Assembly: GCF_037176765.1 (NCBI RefSeq)
Contig: NC_090021.1
Span: 152,219,370-152,283,369, forward strand
From: Anolis sagrei
Lineage: Eukaryota; Chordata; Lepidosauria; Squamata; Anolidae
DNA length: 64,000 nucleotides
Direction: 5' to 3'
Part shown: piece after piece, positions 32,571 through 43,664 of the stretch
How the letters are laid out: each line of letters opens with the position of its first letter
How positions within the stretch are numbered: position 1 is the stretch's first letter
Notes under the pieces: generated by a model
Seen by the model: the letters and a program-made list of their open reading frames with translations, nothing else
What the model was told of the DNA's origin: nothing
Database searches by the model: none
Position numbers and translations under genes: made by a program

Positions 32571-33650
32571 GTCTTCCAAGATCAGTGTACTGGTAGGTCC
32601 CTAGGTGACTGTGGAGCCCTATTCCTGATCTGCATCTTCTCCCGCAGTGAGGGCATTGGTTTCTAAGTGGAAGGCGGTCCCGGTTGGGGTTGGCTTGATG
32701 TGCCTTCCTCTTGGCATGTTTCTCCCTTTCTCCCTCCATTCGTGCCTCTTCAAATTCTACAGCACTGCTGGTCACAGCTGACCTCCAGCTCCAGCGCTCA
32801 AGGGCCAGGGCTTCCCAATTCTCTGTGTCTATGCCAGAGTTTTAAGATTGGCTTTGAGCCCGTCATTAAATCTTTTTTCCTGCCCACCAATATTCTGTTT
32901 TCCGTTCTTGAGTTCAGAGTAGAGCAGCTGCTTTGGAAGACAGTGGTCAGGCATCCGGACAACGTGGCCGATCCAGCGGAGTTGATGGCAGAGGACCATT
33001 GCTTCAATGCTGGTGGTCTTTGCTTCTTCCAGCACGCTGACGTTTGTCCGCCTGTCTTCCCAAGAGATTTGCAGGATTTTCCAGAAGCAGCGCAGATGGA
33101 ATCGTTCCAGGAGTTGCATGTGACGTCTGTAGACAGTCCACGTCTCGCAGGTGTATAGCAGGGTTGGGAGGACAATAGCTTTATAAACAAGCACCTTGGT
33201 ATCTCTACGGATGTCCCAGACTTCAAACACTCCCTGCTTCATTCGGAAAAATGCTGCACTTGCAGAGCTCAAGCAGTGTCAATGTTGACTTTTGTGGAGA
33301 GGTGGTTGCCACAGTAGTGGAAATTATCAACATTTTCTAATGTTACACCATTAAGCTGTATTTCTGGCATTGGAGAAGGATTGGCTGGTGACTACTGGAA
33401 GAGCACTTTGGTTTTCTCGATGTTCGATGACAGGCCGAGCTTCTTGTATGCTTCTGCAAAGGTGTTTGGGTGGCTTGTAGGTCCTCTTCTGAATGCGCAC
33501 AGATGACGTTGTCATCAGCATACTGGAGTTCTATAACAGACGTTGTTGTTACCTTGGTTTTGGCTTTCAGTCTGCTGAGGTTAAATAGCTTGCCATCTGT
33601 CCGATAGATGATTTCCACTCTGGTGGGAAGCTTCCTGTCAACAAGATGAT
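32571..33650 (-). mobile_element. LINE Y, C-terminal half with RT YADD and zinc finger
   Basis: Minus coding in several frames, N to C: LPTRVEIIYRTDGKLFNLSR, IELQYADDNVICAHSEEDLQ (RT active site), [72 protein letters not shown] preceded by CPHCG (C2H2 finger). The C-terminal finger and this string are typical of endonuclease-RT LINEs widely seen in animals; clade not assigned. Broken in at least three places. Confidence 0.8.
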
Positions 33651-33661
33651 GTATCAAATAA

Positions 33662-33870
33662 AATAAAAACCACCTCACTACCACAAACAAAATGCAAAAC
33701 ATGAATTTGGCAGCAGAATAAGAATTGGTGGGATAGTAGAGGGGAAACATACTGCAGACTTTTCTTCACGGGGACACATAGACATTGTGTTACGGCAAAG
33801 CATAGTCAGACTTAGTTGCAGCACTATAAACTTTACGGCATAAAGAAGGAGTAACAATAGAAGAACCGCA
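33662..33870. repeat. second copy of the 31338 module
   Basis: Direct repeat of 31338-31556. It replaces the expected upstream part of LINE Y immediately after LPTRVE codons, indicating rearrangement or a variant element. Confidence 0.6.
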
Positions 33871-34489
33871 CTCATATTTCAAGGCAATGACCAGGCGAGG
33901 GCTTGCCTGGTCCAACTGCTCCTACTATTATAATCACACACTATCCCATCAATGTGTGTATGGTACAATCCTAAAACTCGATACAGGGGAAAGAAACCAC
34001 ATGAGAAGGAGAAAGAAACAGGGAAAGGAGTGTTGGTCCTTCATGCCTGGTCTGGGTTAGAGGCTCAGCTGCAAAAAAAAGTTTGGGAAGAAGCCAGTGA
34101 GGGTGCCACACCTCAATGGAAAGGTAGCACCAGCTTTCACTATTCAATGGCTAATGATTAGTGGAAGCAAAGCAGAATAATAATGCTGCAGTGACCCCTG
34201 CTGGCCAGCAAAGGGAAGAGCAGGAAGGCTACTCCATTGCCCACTGAAGCATTCCATCAAGCCTAGGTGGAACTGGAGGGAGCCTGCTTAGAAAGGCATG
34301 GGTTTGGGATGAGACTGGGCCTCTTCTTATTTAAAGAAAACACAGCTTTTCACAGTAAAAAAAAAAGATCACATTAAGATAACGGGAAATGAAACACTAA
34401 ATATCTTCCAGATACAATAAACCAGTTTTTCAGGCTGGAAGGCCATTTCATGCACCAGCAGAAATGGGAAAATAAACAACAGTCAAGCT
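33871..34489. other. no feature recognised
   Basis: Unique-looking sequence without recognised exons. Confidence 0.4.
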
Positions 34490-34731
34490 GGGTTGCTGTA
34501 GGTTTTTTCGGGCTCTATGGCCATGGTCTAGAGGCATTCTCTCCTGACGTTTCGCCTGCATCTATGGCAAGCATCCTCAGAGGTAGTGAGGTCTGTTGGA
34601 ACTAGGAAAAAGGGTTTATATATCTGTGGAATGACCAGGGTGAGACAAAGGACTCTTGTCTGCTGGAGCTAGGTGTGAATGTTTCAACTGACCACCTTGA
34701 TTAGCATACAATGGGCTGACTGTGAGAAATG
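34490..34731 (-). mobile_element. Penelope-like element 3' end
   Basis: GGGTTGCTGTAGGTTTTTTC to CATACAATGGGCTGACTGTG matches the last 240 bp of the PLE subtype at 27490-27831. 5' truncated, no clear target duplication. Confidence 0.85.
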
Positions 34732-35001
34732 GGTGCTGGGAAATCCCAGTCTGCCTCTGCCTTCATGCTGGGGACTTACATTCACTGAATTTCTGGCCCA
34801 TATTAGCCTTAAAGTCTATTGGGGGAGGGGGGGGGGAGATGAGATTGTAAATTTATTAAAATGAGAGAAGGTGCATCTACACTATCAAATTAATACAGTT
34901 TGGCCCCACTTGAACTGCCATGGCTCAATGCTATAGAATACTGGAAGATGTAGTTGGACATGGTCTTTAGTGCCCGTGCCTCACCAAACTATAAATCTTA
35001 G

Positions 35002-35792
35002 GGTTGCTGTGAGTTTTCCAGGCTGTGTGGCCATGTTTCAGAAGCATTCTCTCCTGATGTTTCACCCACATCCATAGCAGGCATCTTGTGGGTGAAACAT
35101 CAGGAGAGAATGCTTCTGGAACATGGCCATATTAATTTATTTAGAACTTTTGTATACCGGTCTTCTCACCACCGTAGAGGGACTCAGGCTGGTTTCCAAC
35201 AACAGTATCGCAAACAATCGTTTAAAAACATCACATTCCATAATACACTAAAACATTAAAATACAAAAATACAGTCATATAATTACAATGGCCAAGTCGT
35301 CACAATAAAATCGTAGTTCATCACCATCCGTCCATATAGTCACGAGTTATTGACTCACTCGTCAAATGCCAGTTTCCAGAGCCAGGTTTCCACCCGTTTT
35401 CTAAAAGTCAGGAGAGAAGGGGCAGTTCTAATCTCCAGTGGGAGAGAGTTTCAGAGCCAAGGGGCCACCACCGAGAAGGCCCTGTCCCTCGTCCCCACCA
35501 GACGCGCTTGCGAGGATGGTGGGACCGAGAGCAGGGCCCCTCCAGACTGTCTTAACAATCTTGATGGTTCATAGGGGAGAATCCATTCGGACAGGTAAAC
35601 TGGGCCAGAGTCGTTTAGGGCTTTATAGGTTAACACCAGCACTTTGAATTGTGCTTGGAAGCTAATTGGCAGCCAGTGGAGCTGGCACAACAGAGGAGTA
35701 GTATGCTCCCTGTACCCCGCTCCTGTTAGTAATCAGCCCGGAAGACTCACAGCAACCCAGTGATTATGGCCATGAAAGCCTTCGGCAACACA
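35002..35792. mobile_element. Penelope-like fold-back with nested L2
   Basis: Target duplication TATAAATCTTAG at 34990-35001 and 35793-35804. Minus terminus 35002-35085 meets plus terminus 35086-35127; the plus arm then continues at 35734 after an L2. No coding. Confidence 0.85.
35128..35733 (-). mobile_element. L2 LINE 3' end
   Basis: Minus frame 35451-35690 encodes CQLHWLPISFQAQFKVLVLT, YKALNDSGPVYLSEW, RAFSVVAPWL, followed by UTR and a TAAATAAATTA tail. It lies inside the right arm of the PLE fold-back and so is the youngest of three nested layers. Confidence 0.85.
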
Positions 35793-35870
35793 TATAAATC
35801 TTAGGATTTCATAACATTGAAATATGGCAGTTAAAGTGGGATCAAACTGCATTAACATGACAGTTCTAGA

Positions 35871-36594
35871 CTTTCTAGAAGAGCAGCTCACTCTGTTTGT
35901 TGTCCACAAAAGAGTCCATCTATGGGGGCATGATCTGCAAATACAGTCCATGGGGGGCAGCATAGGCTCTAGTCCAAAAAACTTCTAAATCTATATATGT
36001 ATAAGTACATGTAATATGGGAACTGGCCAACTATCTAGTCCTCAAAGGCCCCCAAGATGTTCTTGTTCTCAAAATATTGGTCAGAGAACTTCCTTGAGCA
36101 AATGTTTTCTTTGGGAGTCACCTGCTGCGCATCCAACCCAAATGCAAACATCTCCTCCCTCTCCCTCTTCCTTTCCAGAAACATGACATCGGGTTCTTGT
36201 GTCAACAGCGTCTCTTCTTCTAAGCAACAGGATTGATTTCACTCTAACATTACAGCCAGGCAGGACTGAAAGGAAACAGATGTTCCCAGTCTTTAACAAG
36301 GACATTGGCCTCGGATGGCCCGTGTCTTCATGGCAGGGTACTGTTTACTTCCTGGTGCACCTATTTTCCAATCGTTTATGCAAATACAGGCTACGGAAAA
36401 CAAGTATCTACAAGTGTTCACAGAATCAGAGCCAAAGTAATGAACAGGCACACCAGCCTCTTGTCTCACAGCTGTGTTTTGAAAATAAACAGAAGATTCA
36501 ATCTATGCCTGAATCAATAAAGTAGTTGAGATAGTTTATGATCTCTGTTTTCTTCTAGCCCAATTTATGTGAAAGAAACGACTCTTACTTACTT
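35871..36594. other. no feature recognised
   Basis: Unique-looking. Frames of 70-108 codons near 36080-36525 have no recognised domain. Ends in an ACTT-type simple repeat (36588-36602), the tail of LINE Y. Confidence 0.4.
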
Positions 36595-37850
36595 ACTTTA
36601 CTTAGGCGATCCCTTGTTGTCCAAGTAGGATAGTCTTCCAAGATCAGTGTACTGGTGGGTCCGTAGGTGAACGTGGAGCCCAATTCTTGACCTGCATCTT
36701 CTCCTGCAGTGAGGGCATTGGTTTCCAGGTGGAAGGCAGTCCCAGTCTGGGTTGGCTTTACGCGCTTTCTTCTTGGTGTGTTTCTCTTTTTCACCCTCTA
36801 TTCGTGCCTCTTCAAATTCTGCAGCACTGCTAGTCAAAACTGACCTCCAGCTGGAGCGCTCAAGGGCCAGGGCTTCCCAGTTCTCAGTGTCTATGCCAGA
36901 GTTTTTAAGGTTGGCTTTGAGCCCATATTTAAATCTCTTTTCCTGTCCACCAACATTTCATTTTCCGTTCTTGAGTTCGGAGTAAAGCAACTGCTTTGGG
37001 AGGCGGTGGTCAGGCATCCAGACAGCATGGCCGGTCCAGCGGAGATGATGGCAGAGGACCATCGCTTCAATGCTGGTGGTCTTTGCTTCTTCCAGCACGC
37101 TGACGTTTGTCCGCCTGTCTTCCCAAGAGATTTGCAGGATTTTCCAGAGGCAGCGCTGATAGAATCATTCCAGGAGTTGCACGTCTCACAGGCATATAGC
37201 AGGGTTGGGAGGACAATAGCTTTATAAACAAGCACCTTGGTATCCCTATGGATGTCCTGGTCCTCAAACACTCTCTGCCTCATACGGAAGAATGCTGACC
37301 TCACAGAGCTCAGGCAGTGTTGTATTTTGGTGTCGATGTTGACTTTTGTGGAGAGGTGGCTGCCAAGGTAGCGGAAATGATCAACATTTTCTAATGTTAC
37401 ACCATTGAGCTGTATTTCTGGCATTGGAGAGGGATTGGCTGGTGACTGCTGGAATAGCACTTTGGTTTTCTCGATGTTCAATGACAGGCCGAGCTTCTCA
37501 TATGTTTTCTTCACAGGGACACATTCCTCCATAGACATTGTCTTACGGCAAAGCATAGTCAGACTTAGTTGATGGTGGAGGACCATTGCTTCAATGCTGG
37601 TGGTCTTTGCTTCTTCCAACACGCTGACGTTTGTCCGCTTGTCTTCCCAAAACATTTGCAGGATTTTTTGGAGGTAGCACTGATGGAATAGTTCCTAGGA
37701 GTTTCATGTGATGTCTGTAGACAGTCCACATCTCGCAGGCATATAGCAGGGTTGGGAGGACAATAGCTTTATAAACAAGCACCTTGGTATCCCTACGGAT
37801 GTCCTGTTCCTCAAATACTCTCTGCTTCATTCGGAAAAAAGCTGCAAGTG
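36595..37850 (-). mobile_element. LINE Y copies, rearranged
   Basis: Minus frame 36891-37655 contains KTYEKLGLSLNIEKTKVLFQ, NGVTLENVDHFRYLGSHLST, KVLVYKAIVLPTLLYACET; frame 36598-36837 has NQCPHCRRRCRSRIGLHVHL. The 3' end is CTTAGGCGATCC with an (AAGT)n tail. The same C-terminal segment occurs twice (37040-37290 and 37568-37850), joined by a piece of the 31338 module. Confidence 0.8.
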
Positions 37851-38237
37851 GTGAGACCAAGACTCACCACTGCCCTCACAGAAGACAGGGAATAGCATTC
37901 ACACTCTTGTGGCTGCAAAGGTTAAAAAATGAGTCTTATAGCACTGCATAGCCCATTACAACTCCACACAACCAACATCCTGCTAATGTTAACTTATATT
38001 TTCTGCTTTCCCCCCGTTACCTTCATGAAGATGTAGTGTGACCAGTGAAAGCAAAAGAAGAAAGATGTGGCAACCCCAAGATCATCTGGTTGTCACTCAT
38101 CACACCAGTGCTCCCCCCGCAACAATGTATATCACCATTTTCATTTCAATTGGATTGCATCCTAAGTTTTTCCTCCAGGAACAGAAGGTGCTACAGAGAG
38201 GTTTTATCCATGCCCTTTTCTCTCTCACTGTAAATTG
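37851..38237. other. no feature recognised
   Basis: Unique-looking sequence between LINE Y and a MITE. Confidence 0.4.
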
Positions 38238-38388
38238 GGACCCCTTCCACACAGCTGAATAAAATCCCACATTTTCTGCCTTGAACTGGAATATATGGCA
38301 GTGCAGACTCAGATAACCCAGTTCAAAGCAGATATTGTGGGATTTTCCGCCTTGATATTTGGGTTATATGGCTGTGTGGAAGGGCCTT
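38238..38388. mobile_element. MITE, GGCCCTTCCACACAG family, complete
   Basis: CCCTTCCACACAGCTGAATA at left and GGCTGTGTGGAAGGGCC at right, with GGCAGTGCAGACTCAGATAA in the middle. Confidence 0.82.
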
Positions 38389-38458
38389 AAGTCCTCTGTA
38401 AAAGTTGATGAACATGTCATGAGGACAACTATATCATATTGAGCTGTCATATTTGTAC

Positions 38459-38793
38459 TGAGCCCCCAGTGGCGCAGTGGGTTAAAGCACTGAGCCGCTG
38501 AGCTTGTTGATCGAAAGGTCGCAGGTTCGATTCCGGGGAGCGGCGTGAGCTTCCGCTGTCAGCCCTAGCTTCTGCCAACCTAGCAGTTCGAAAACATGCA
38601 AATGTGAGTAGATCAATAGGTACCGCTCCGGCAGGAAGGTAACAGCGCTCCATGCAGTCATGCCGGCCACATGACCTTGGAGGTGTCTACGGACAACAAC
38701 GCTGGCTCTTTGGCTTAGAAATGGAGATGAGCACCACACCCCAGAGTCAGATATGACTGGACTTAATGTCAGGGGACTACCTTTACCTTTTTT
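38459..38793 (+). mobile_element. Sauria-type SINE, full length
   Basis: Target duplication GTCATATTTGTAC at 38446-38458 and 38794-38806. tRNA head with A box TGGCGCAGTGGGTTAAAGC and B box GGTTCGATTCC, a tRNA-unrelated body (GTACCGCTCCGGCAGGAAGG, CATGCCGGCCACATGACC), and the end GAGTCAGATATGACTGGACT, which resembles the BovB 3' end (GAGTCGGAGACGACTGAACG). Sauria SINEs are known to use BovB. Confidence 0.9.
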
Positions 38794-38889
38794 GTCATAT
38801 TTGTACACTGTGCTGGGAATGGATGAAAGGCAGCATACAATATATATACTTTGAACCAGCCAGCCAGACTCCATGTCTTTAGAAGCAAG

Positions 38890-39085
38890 CATGAAGCAAA
38901 TATTTCAAGAAATAAGCCCGGCTTCTCATTGGAGGGAAGGATAGTAGAGGCCAAGATGAAGTACTTTGACCACATCATGAGAAGAAAGGAAAGCTTAAGA
39001 GAAGACAATGATGCTGGGGGAAAATGGAAGGAAAAAGGAAGAGGGCCCGACCAAGGGCAAGATGGATGGATGGCATTTTTGCCTC
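38890..39085 (+). mobile_element. RTE-BovB fragment
   Basis: NKPGFSLEGRIVEAKMKYFD, HIMRRKESLRED and KGRGPDQGQDGWMAF correspond to the BovB C-terminal region. Both ends missing. Confidence 0.8.
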
Positions 39086-39306
39086 TTGTGATCTGAAATG
39101 CCCATGAGGATGTGTGGAATGATTTTCTTCCACATATTGTACTCTGGAGAATGTAAACCCAGGAGAAGCCTCTTTTGAAACCCAAATGAGTCCCCCGTCC
39201 CCTAAAAAAGGTTTTAGAGGCTTTATATTTTCGCAAGAGCTGATGCAAAGTTATAGGAAAGGCATGAGAATACTTAAAAAACAAACACTTTGAATGGGTT
39301 GTTGTA

Positions 39307-39503
39307 GGTTTTTTCGGGCTATATGGCCATGTTCTAGAGGCATTTTCTCCTGACGTTTCGCCTGCATCTATGGCAAGCATACCTCTGAGGATGCTGGCCA
39401 CAGATGCAGGCGAAATGTCAGGAAAAAATGCCTCTAGAACATGGCCATATAGCCCGAAAAAACCTACAACAACCCAGTGATTCCAGCCATGAAAGCCTTC
39501 GAC
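39307..39503. mobile_element. Penelope-like fold-back, termini only
   Basis: Target duplication AAACACTTTGAATG (39293-39306) / AAACTCTTTGAATG (39504-39517). Minus terminus to about 39388 meets plus terminus from about 39390 without spacer. Confidence 0.9.
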
Positions 39504-39528
39504 AAACTCTTTGAATGTTATAAACCTT

Positions 39529-39547
39529 TCTGCTTTGAACTGGGATC

Positions 39548-39582
<35 letters not shown>

Positions 39583-40762
39583 TTATTTGTACCCCGCTAG
39601 CATATCCCGCAGGACTCGATGCGGCTTACACAGGCCAGAGCCTCAAAACACAATACAATAAAAAACATAACACAATACTAAACAAAGCAAATCAAAGCAA
39701 TCAAGCAAAATAACAACAATAACTACCTCAAGACACAATTAAAAACTGGTTTGGCCGGCGCAATGGGGTACATGGGTTAAAATGCTGAGATGGCAGGAGG
39801 AACATGGATTAAAGGTGCGGTGTGCAGTAACATCGGTTGTGCTAAGGTGCTTCTAGGACTTGGGAAGGGGGAAATTCCTAATCTGGGAAGGCACATCGGA
39901 ACAGCCAGGTTTTTAGGTTCCTTCTGAAAACTGCTAAAGTAGGGGCCTGTCGGAGATCTTTTGGAAGGGCATTCCAAAGTCGGGGGGCCGCCACAGAGAA
40001 GGCCCTGTCCCGTGTCCCCACCAAACGCGCTTGCGACGTGGGTGGGATCACGAGCAGGGCCTCCCCAGATGATCGGAGTGAGCGTGTGGGTTCGTAGATG
40101 GAGATGCGGTCACGCAGGTAGGGTGGTCCCGAACCGTTCAGGGCTTTGTAGGTGAGCACCTGCACCTTGAATTGGGCTCGGAAAATAAATGGCAGCCAGT
40201 GGAGCTCCTTAAACAGAGGGGTAGACCTCTCTTGATAATGGGCCCCGGTTAACATCCTGGCTGTTGCCCGCTGGACCAATTGAAGTTTCCGAGCCGTCTT
40301 CAAGGGCAGCCCCACGTAGAGCGCATTGCAGTAATCAATTCTAGAGGTGACCAAGGCGTGGACCACCCTGGCCAGATCTGCCTTCACGAGGTACGGTCGC
40401 AGTTGGCACACAAGTCTCAGTTCTGCAAAGGCCCTCCCGGATACCGCCGACACCTGAGCCTCAAGTGTAAGCGAAGAATCCAAGAGGACACCCAAACTGC
40501 GGACCTGTGGCTTCAGGGGGAGTGTAACCCCGTCCAACACAGGTTGCCACCCTATACCCCGATCCGGTTTACGATCGACCAGGAGGACCTCTGTCTTGTC
40601 GGGATTGATCTTCAGCTTGTTCTTCCTCATCCAGATCGACACAGAGGCAAGGCACTGTGTGGACTCTATGGCAGTGTGGACTCAGATAAACCAGTTCAAA
40701 ACAGATATTGTGAGATTTTCTGCCTCGATATTCTGGGTTATATGCCTGTGTGGAAGGGCCCA
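39529..40762. mobile_element. MITE, GGCCCTTCCACACAG family, split by L2
   Basis: TTTCTGCTTTGAACTGGGAT at 39529-39548 and GGCAGTGTGGACTCAGATAA ... GTGTGGAAGGGCCC at 40672-40762 are consecutive in the family. An L2 lies between them. Confidence 0.7.
39549..40671 (-). mobile_element. L2 LINE, 254-codon open C-terminal frame
   Basis: Minus frame 39878-40642 is open: SIWMRKNKLKINPDKTEVLL, SLGVLLDSSLTLEAQVSAVS, RIDYCNALYVGLPLKT, LQLVQRATARMLTGA, LHWLPFIFRAQFKVQVLTYK, RAFSVAAPRLWNALPKDLRQ and stop. UTR and (TTA)n tail follow. RT catalytic part absent (5' truncated). The long clean frame marks a fairly young copy. Confidence 0.9.
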
Positions 40763-40912
40763 TTGAGTGGTGAGCATACTGTCCATTTTTAGCTGCTTTA
40801 CCTCTTATTGGCGTTGTTGTAAAAACACTATTTTGCCACCAGAGTGAGCCAGAGGACCATCTTCCTCTCTTCCCAGATCTTTTAGAAACTAGAAAAGAAC
40901 TACAGGCAGAGC

Positions 40913-41046
40913 CCTGGTTATGAACAAGATAGATTCTGTTCTTAAATTGAATGTGTATATAAGTTGGAATAGGTACATTTTAAGTGTAACTCCAAAGCCA
41001 ACATTTTCAGATAGTATTGTCGAAGGCTTTCATGGCCGGAATCACT
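40913..41046. mobile_element. scraps of the TA-target transposon and a PLE end
   Basis: 40913-41010 matches the left end of the element at 18287 (GAACAAGATAGATTCTGTTC, AGGTACATTTTAAGTGTAAC). 41013-41046 is the outermost PLE sequence (TATTGTCGAAGGCTTTCATG). Confidence 0.65.
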
Positions 41047-41206
41047 AGCGTGACTTTGGCATTGCTGTGGACCTGCTGTGCTTTTTTTGGCCTCGGTGAT
41101 GTTGGATGCTTCCATTGTGATGACTGCAGCTTGGTTCGGGGTCATACCCATAAACCCAGAACTTATCACCAGTCATCACTGTGTTGAGCAAGTTGGGATC
41201 ACTGAT

Positions 41207-41256
41207 CATAGTCTGCAGCATGTCTTGTGTGATCTCAAGACATGCTGCAGACTATG
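41207..41256. repeat. perfect 20-bp hairpin in the mariner remnant
   Basis: CATAGTCTGCAGCATGTCTT (41207-41226), 10-nt spacer, exact reverse complement (41237-41256). Probably a small inverted duplication of transposase codons. Confidence 0.9.
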
Positions 41257-41339
41257 GAGTTGCTTCTGCTCCGTCATTAGCAGCTTTGACACGAATTTCA
41301 CTGAGATTCAAAGTGGAATGAAAGGATCCAGTGCTGATA

Positions 41340-43289
41340 TTTATTTCTTTATTTATTTATTTAGGGCTTTTTATATCCCGTCCTATGGACTTCCACCCCC
41401 CAAAGCTGGCGGGAAGACACATCTCCATCCTGCTTTATGCAGATGCTGCTGTACTCTCTAGAACAGCCATTGGGCTCAAAAGAGCTCTGAGAGCATTAAT
41501 ACAACATTGCAACACAGATCAGCTCCAACTTAATTACAATAAAACCAAAATCATGGCTTTCGCTAATAGGCCCAGGACTTACTCTTGGAGCATAGATGGT
41601 CATAAAATTGAACAAGTTACATCCTTCAAATATCTAGGTGTAGTTTTCCAATCTAATGGTGGCAGAAGAGCTCATGGGGATCAAGTATCCAACACTGCGC
41701 AGGGGAGCTCAATTGCCATTCTTAAATATCTTAGGACAAGAAGGGGCCACTTCTCACCGGCAGCGCTCAAGCTGTTTGAAGCGGTCATTAGCTCAACTCT
41801 TGTATGGTGCTCAGCTGGGCCCCTTCCCCAGTTTTGCCCCATTAGAGCTGGTTCAGTCAAAGTTTCTGAGGTTGGCCTTGCAGGTCCCTAAATGCGTTTC
41901 TAATGCCACCCTGCGACTAGAGACGGGCTTTATGAGAGTGGAGGCCAGGGTGTGGGTGGCCATACTCAACCTCTGGCTCAGACTATCCCGTGCACCCTTT
42001 GGTCTTGCCCCACTAACCATGAAGGATGACTTCCAATCCACATGGAAGCAGGCGGTAGCATCCAAAATCTCCTCATTGGGATTTTCTCCAGGTCTGCTAT
42101 TCGCTATGGATTACAATCAAGCAAAAGCACTTATTAAACGACGTATCACAGACACAGAGCGACAACTAGATCTGGCCTCGGTTCCAACCTTCCTTATCAA
42201 TGAAGACAGCAAATATCTTGCCTCCCCTATGGCATATTTAACAAACTTAGAGGTTCCTCTTCACCGAAGGGCTTTCACCCTGGCCCGATGCCACGCTCTC
42301 CCATCAGCTGTACTCGAAGGCCGCTACCGGAAGATCCCTTTCCCAGAGAGACTCTGCCCCTGTGACTCAGGTCACGTAGAAACAATAGAACATGTGCTCC
42401 TCCAGTGCCCGTTCTACAGGGATATCCGTGCCAGGCTTATCTTACCTCTGATAGACAAGCACCCAGGCCATTCAGGACAATTTTATACCTCCCTGCTACA
42501 TGCAGATACTGATTCAGCTACAACCTACAATGTTGCAAAGTTCTGTGCGGCAGCATACAAAATCCGTCAGGGAATGACTAGTCCCAAAAGTTAACTGTGT
42601 GTCGAGTAATCTTCTTCCCTGAATCTACAATTTGGTGATGGATCTGGGAATTGTATGTTTTTACTCTGTTTCCCCTTCCGCTCCCTCACCCATATTGTGC
42701 TTCAGTAGTTATATTTATATTTTTAATGTACCAAACATACCAAGTTTGTATGAAAATGTGACTCTATTTCCTGTGCTGGTCAATGACCGAAATAAATGAT
42801 TTGATTTGATTGGATTTGTATCCTGTCCTATCTCAACCTCCGCAGAGGGACTCAGGCCAGCTAACAAATCGGCACCCATGGCGCCCACATCAAAACATGA
42901 ATATATAATTTAACAATAATACAATAAAATAGTAATATAAGCAGTATTTATTTTATTTTATTTATTATTCGAACTTATATGCCGCCACTCCCCTGGGGCT
43001 TATAAACAGTATAAAACCATATGAACAATATAAAAGCAGTATAAAAACAGACAACAAACAGTCAGCGGTCACCAATTTAAACATTATCCAGGGGCAGTCC
43101 ATCAGTTCTATATAGGTCAGCACGTTAGCAAGTCAGCCAACTCTCCAAAAGCCTGATCCCATAGCCAGGATTTTACTTGTTTCCGGAAGGACAAGTGGGA
43201 TGCAACTGATTTAATTTCACTCGGGAGGGAGTTCCATAGCCGAGGGGCCACCACAGAAAAGGCCCTGTCCCTTGTCTTGTCTGCAAGTT
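41340..43289 (-). mobile_element. L2 3' ends, one split by LINE Z
   Basis: L2 3' end 41340-41387 resumes at 42819 (TATCCCGTCCTAT / TATCCTGTCCTAT is the duplication made by LINE Z) and runs to about 42940. A further L2 end, 42945-43289, follows (TATGCCGCCACTCCCCTGGG, minus coding around FSVVAPRLWNSLP type with GRGPFCGGPSAME). Confidence 0.7.
41388..42818 (+). mobile_element. LINE Z (Vingi/Ingi-like?), C-terminal half
   Basis: Target duplication of 13 bp at 41375-41387 and 42819-42831. Frames 41331-41891 and 41656-42594 read: HISILLYADAAVLSRTAIGL (RT box; the second Asp of YADD is Ala), QLNYNKTKIMAFANR, SFKYLGVVFQSNG, then FAPLELVQSKFLRLALQVPK, RLETGFMRVEARVWVA, LARCHALPSAVLEGRYRKIP, RLCPCDSGHVETIEHVLLQC, stop at 42592. 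UTR ends AATAAATGATTTGATTTGAT. One frame shift near 41700. Clade is a guess. Confidence 0.82.
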
Positions 43290-43664
43290 CTCTGATTGTG
43301 ATTCAACAATCCTACATCAACAGGGTCCTCACTTGGTCAATGACTATCTCATTTCTGGATGTTGGGGGCCTACCAAAACATGCTTCACTCTCCACTGATG
43401 TGCGGCCATTTTTGACGCGGTTGTTCCACTCCTTTATCTATGTGGCGCCCATAGCTTGGTTTCTGAACCTTGAGGATCGTTTCCACTTGGGAATCACCAA
43501 GCTTGACACAAAAATTTAAAGCAGTATCATTGTTCACATTTTTCTGTCATTTTGTCAACTACAAAAATCGCATGGCAATCATGTACACTTCCTCAGTCGT
43601 CTGTTGTCTGCCGGCAGCTGACAGCCCCTGCAGGCAGGAAAAAAAAATTAAACATTAGAGCCGC

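Larger units (their letters stand above)
34869..35870. mobile_element. palindromic MITE (hAT-like) split by a PLE
   Basis: Left half 34869-35001 (AGGTGCATCTACACTATCAA, AACTGCCATGGCTCAATGCT) and right half 35793-35870 (TATGGCAGTTAAAGTGGGAT, CAAACTGCATTAACATGAC) belong to one MITE of the type seen intact at 61158. The TATAAATCTTAG duplication marks the PLE insertion point. Confidence 0.8.
41047..43640 (-). mobile_element. mariner remnant broken up by LINE insertions
   Basis: Minus strand, N-terminal part at 43290-43560: NFCVKLGDSQVETILKVQK, then NNRVKNGRTSVESEACFGRP, PTSRNEIVIDQVRTLLM. C-terminal part at 41047-41330: EITQDMLQTMISDPNLLNTV, MTGDKFWVYGYDPEP (the GDE.WVYGYDPE signature of mariner transposase). 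L2 and LINE Z lie between. Inactive. Confidence 0.8.
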
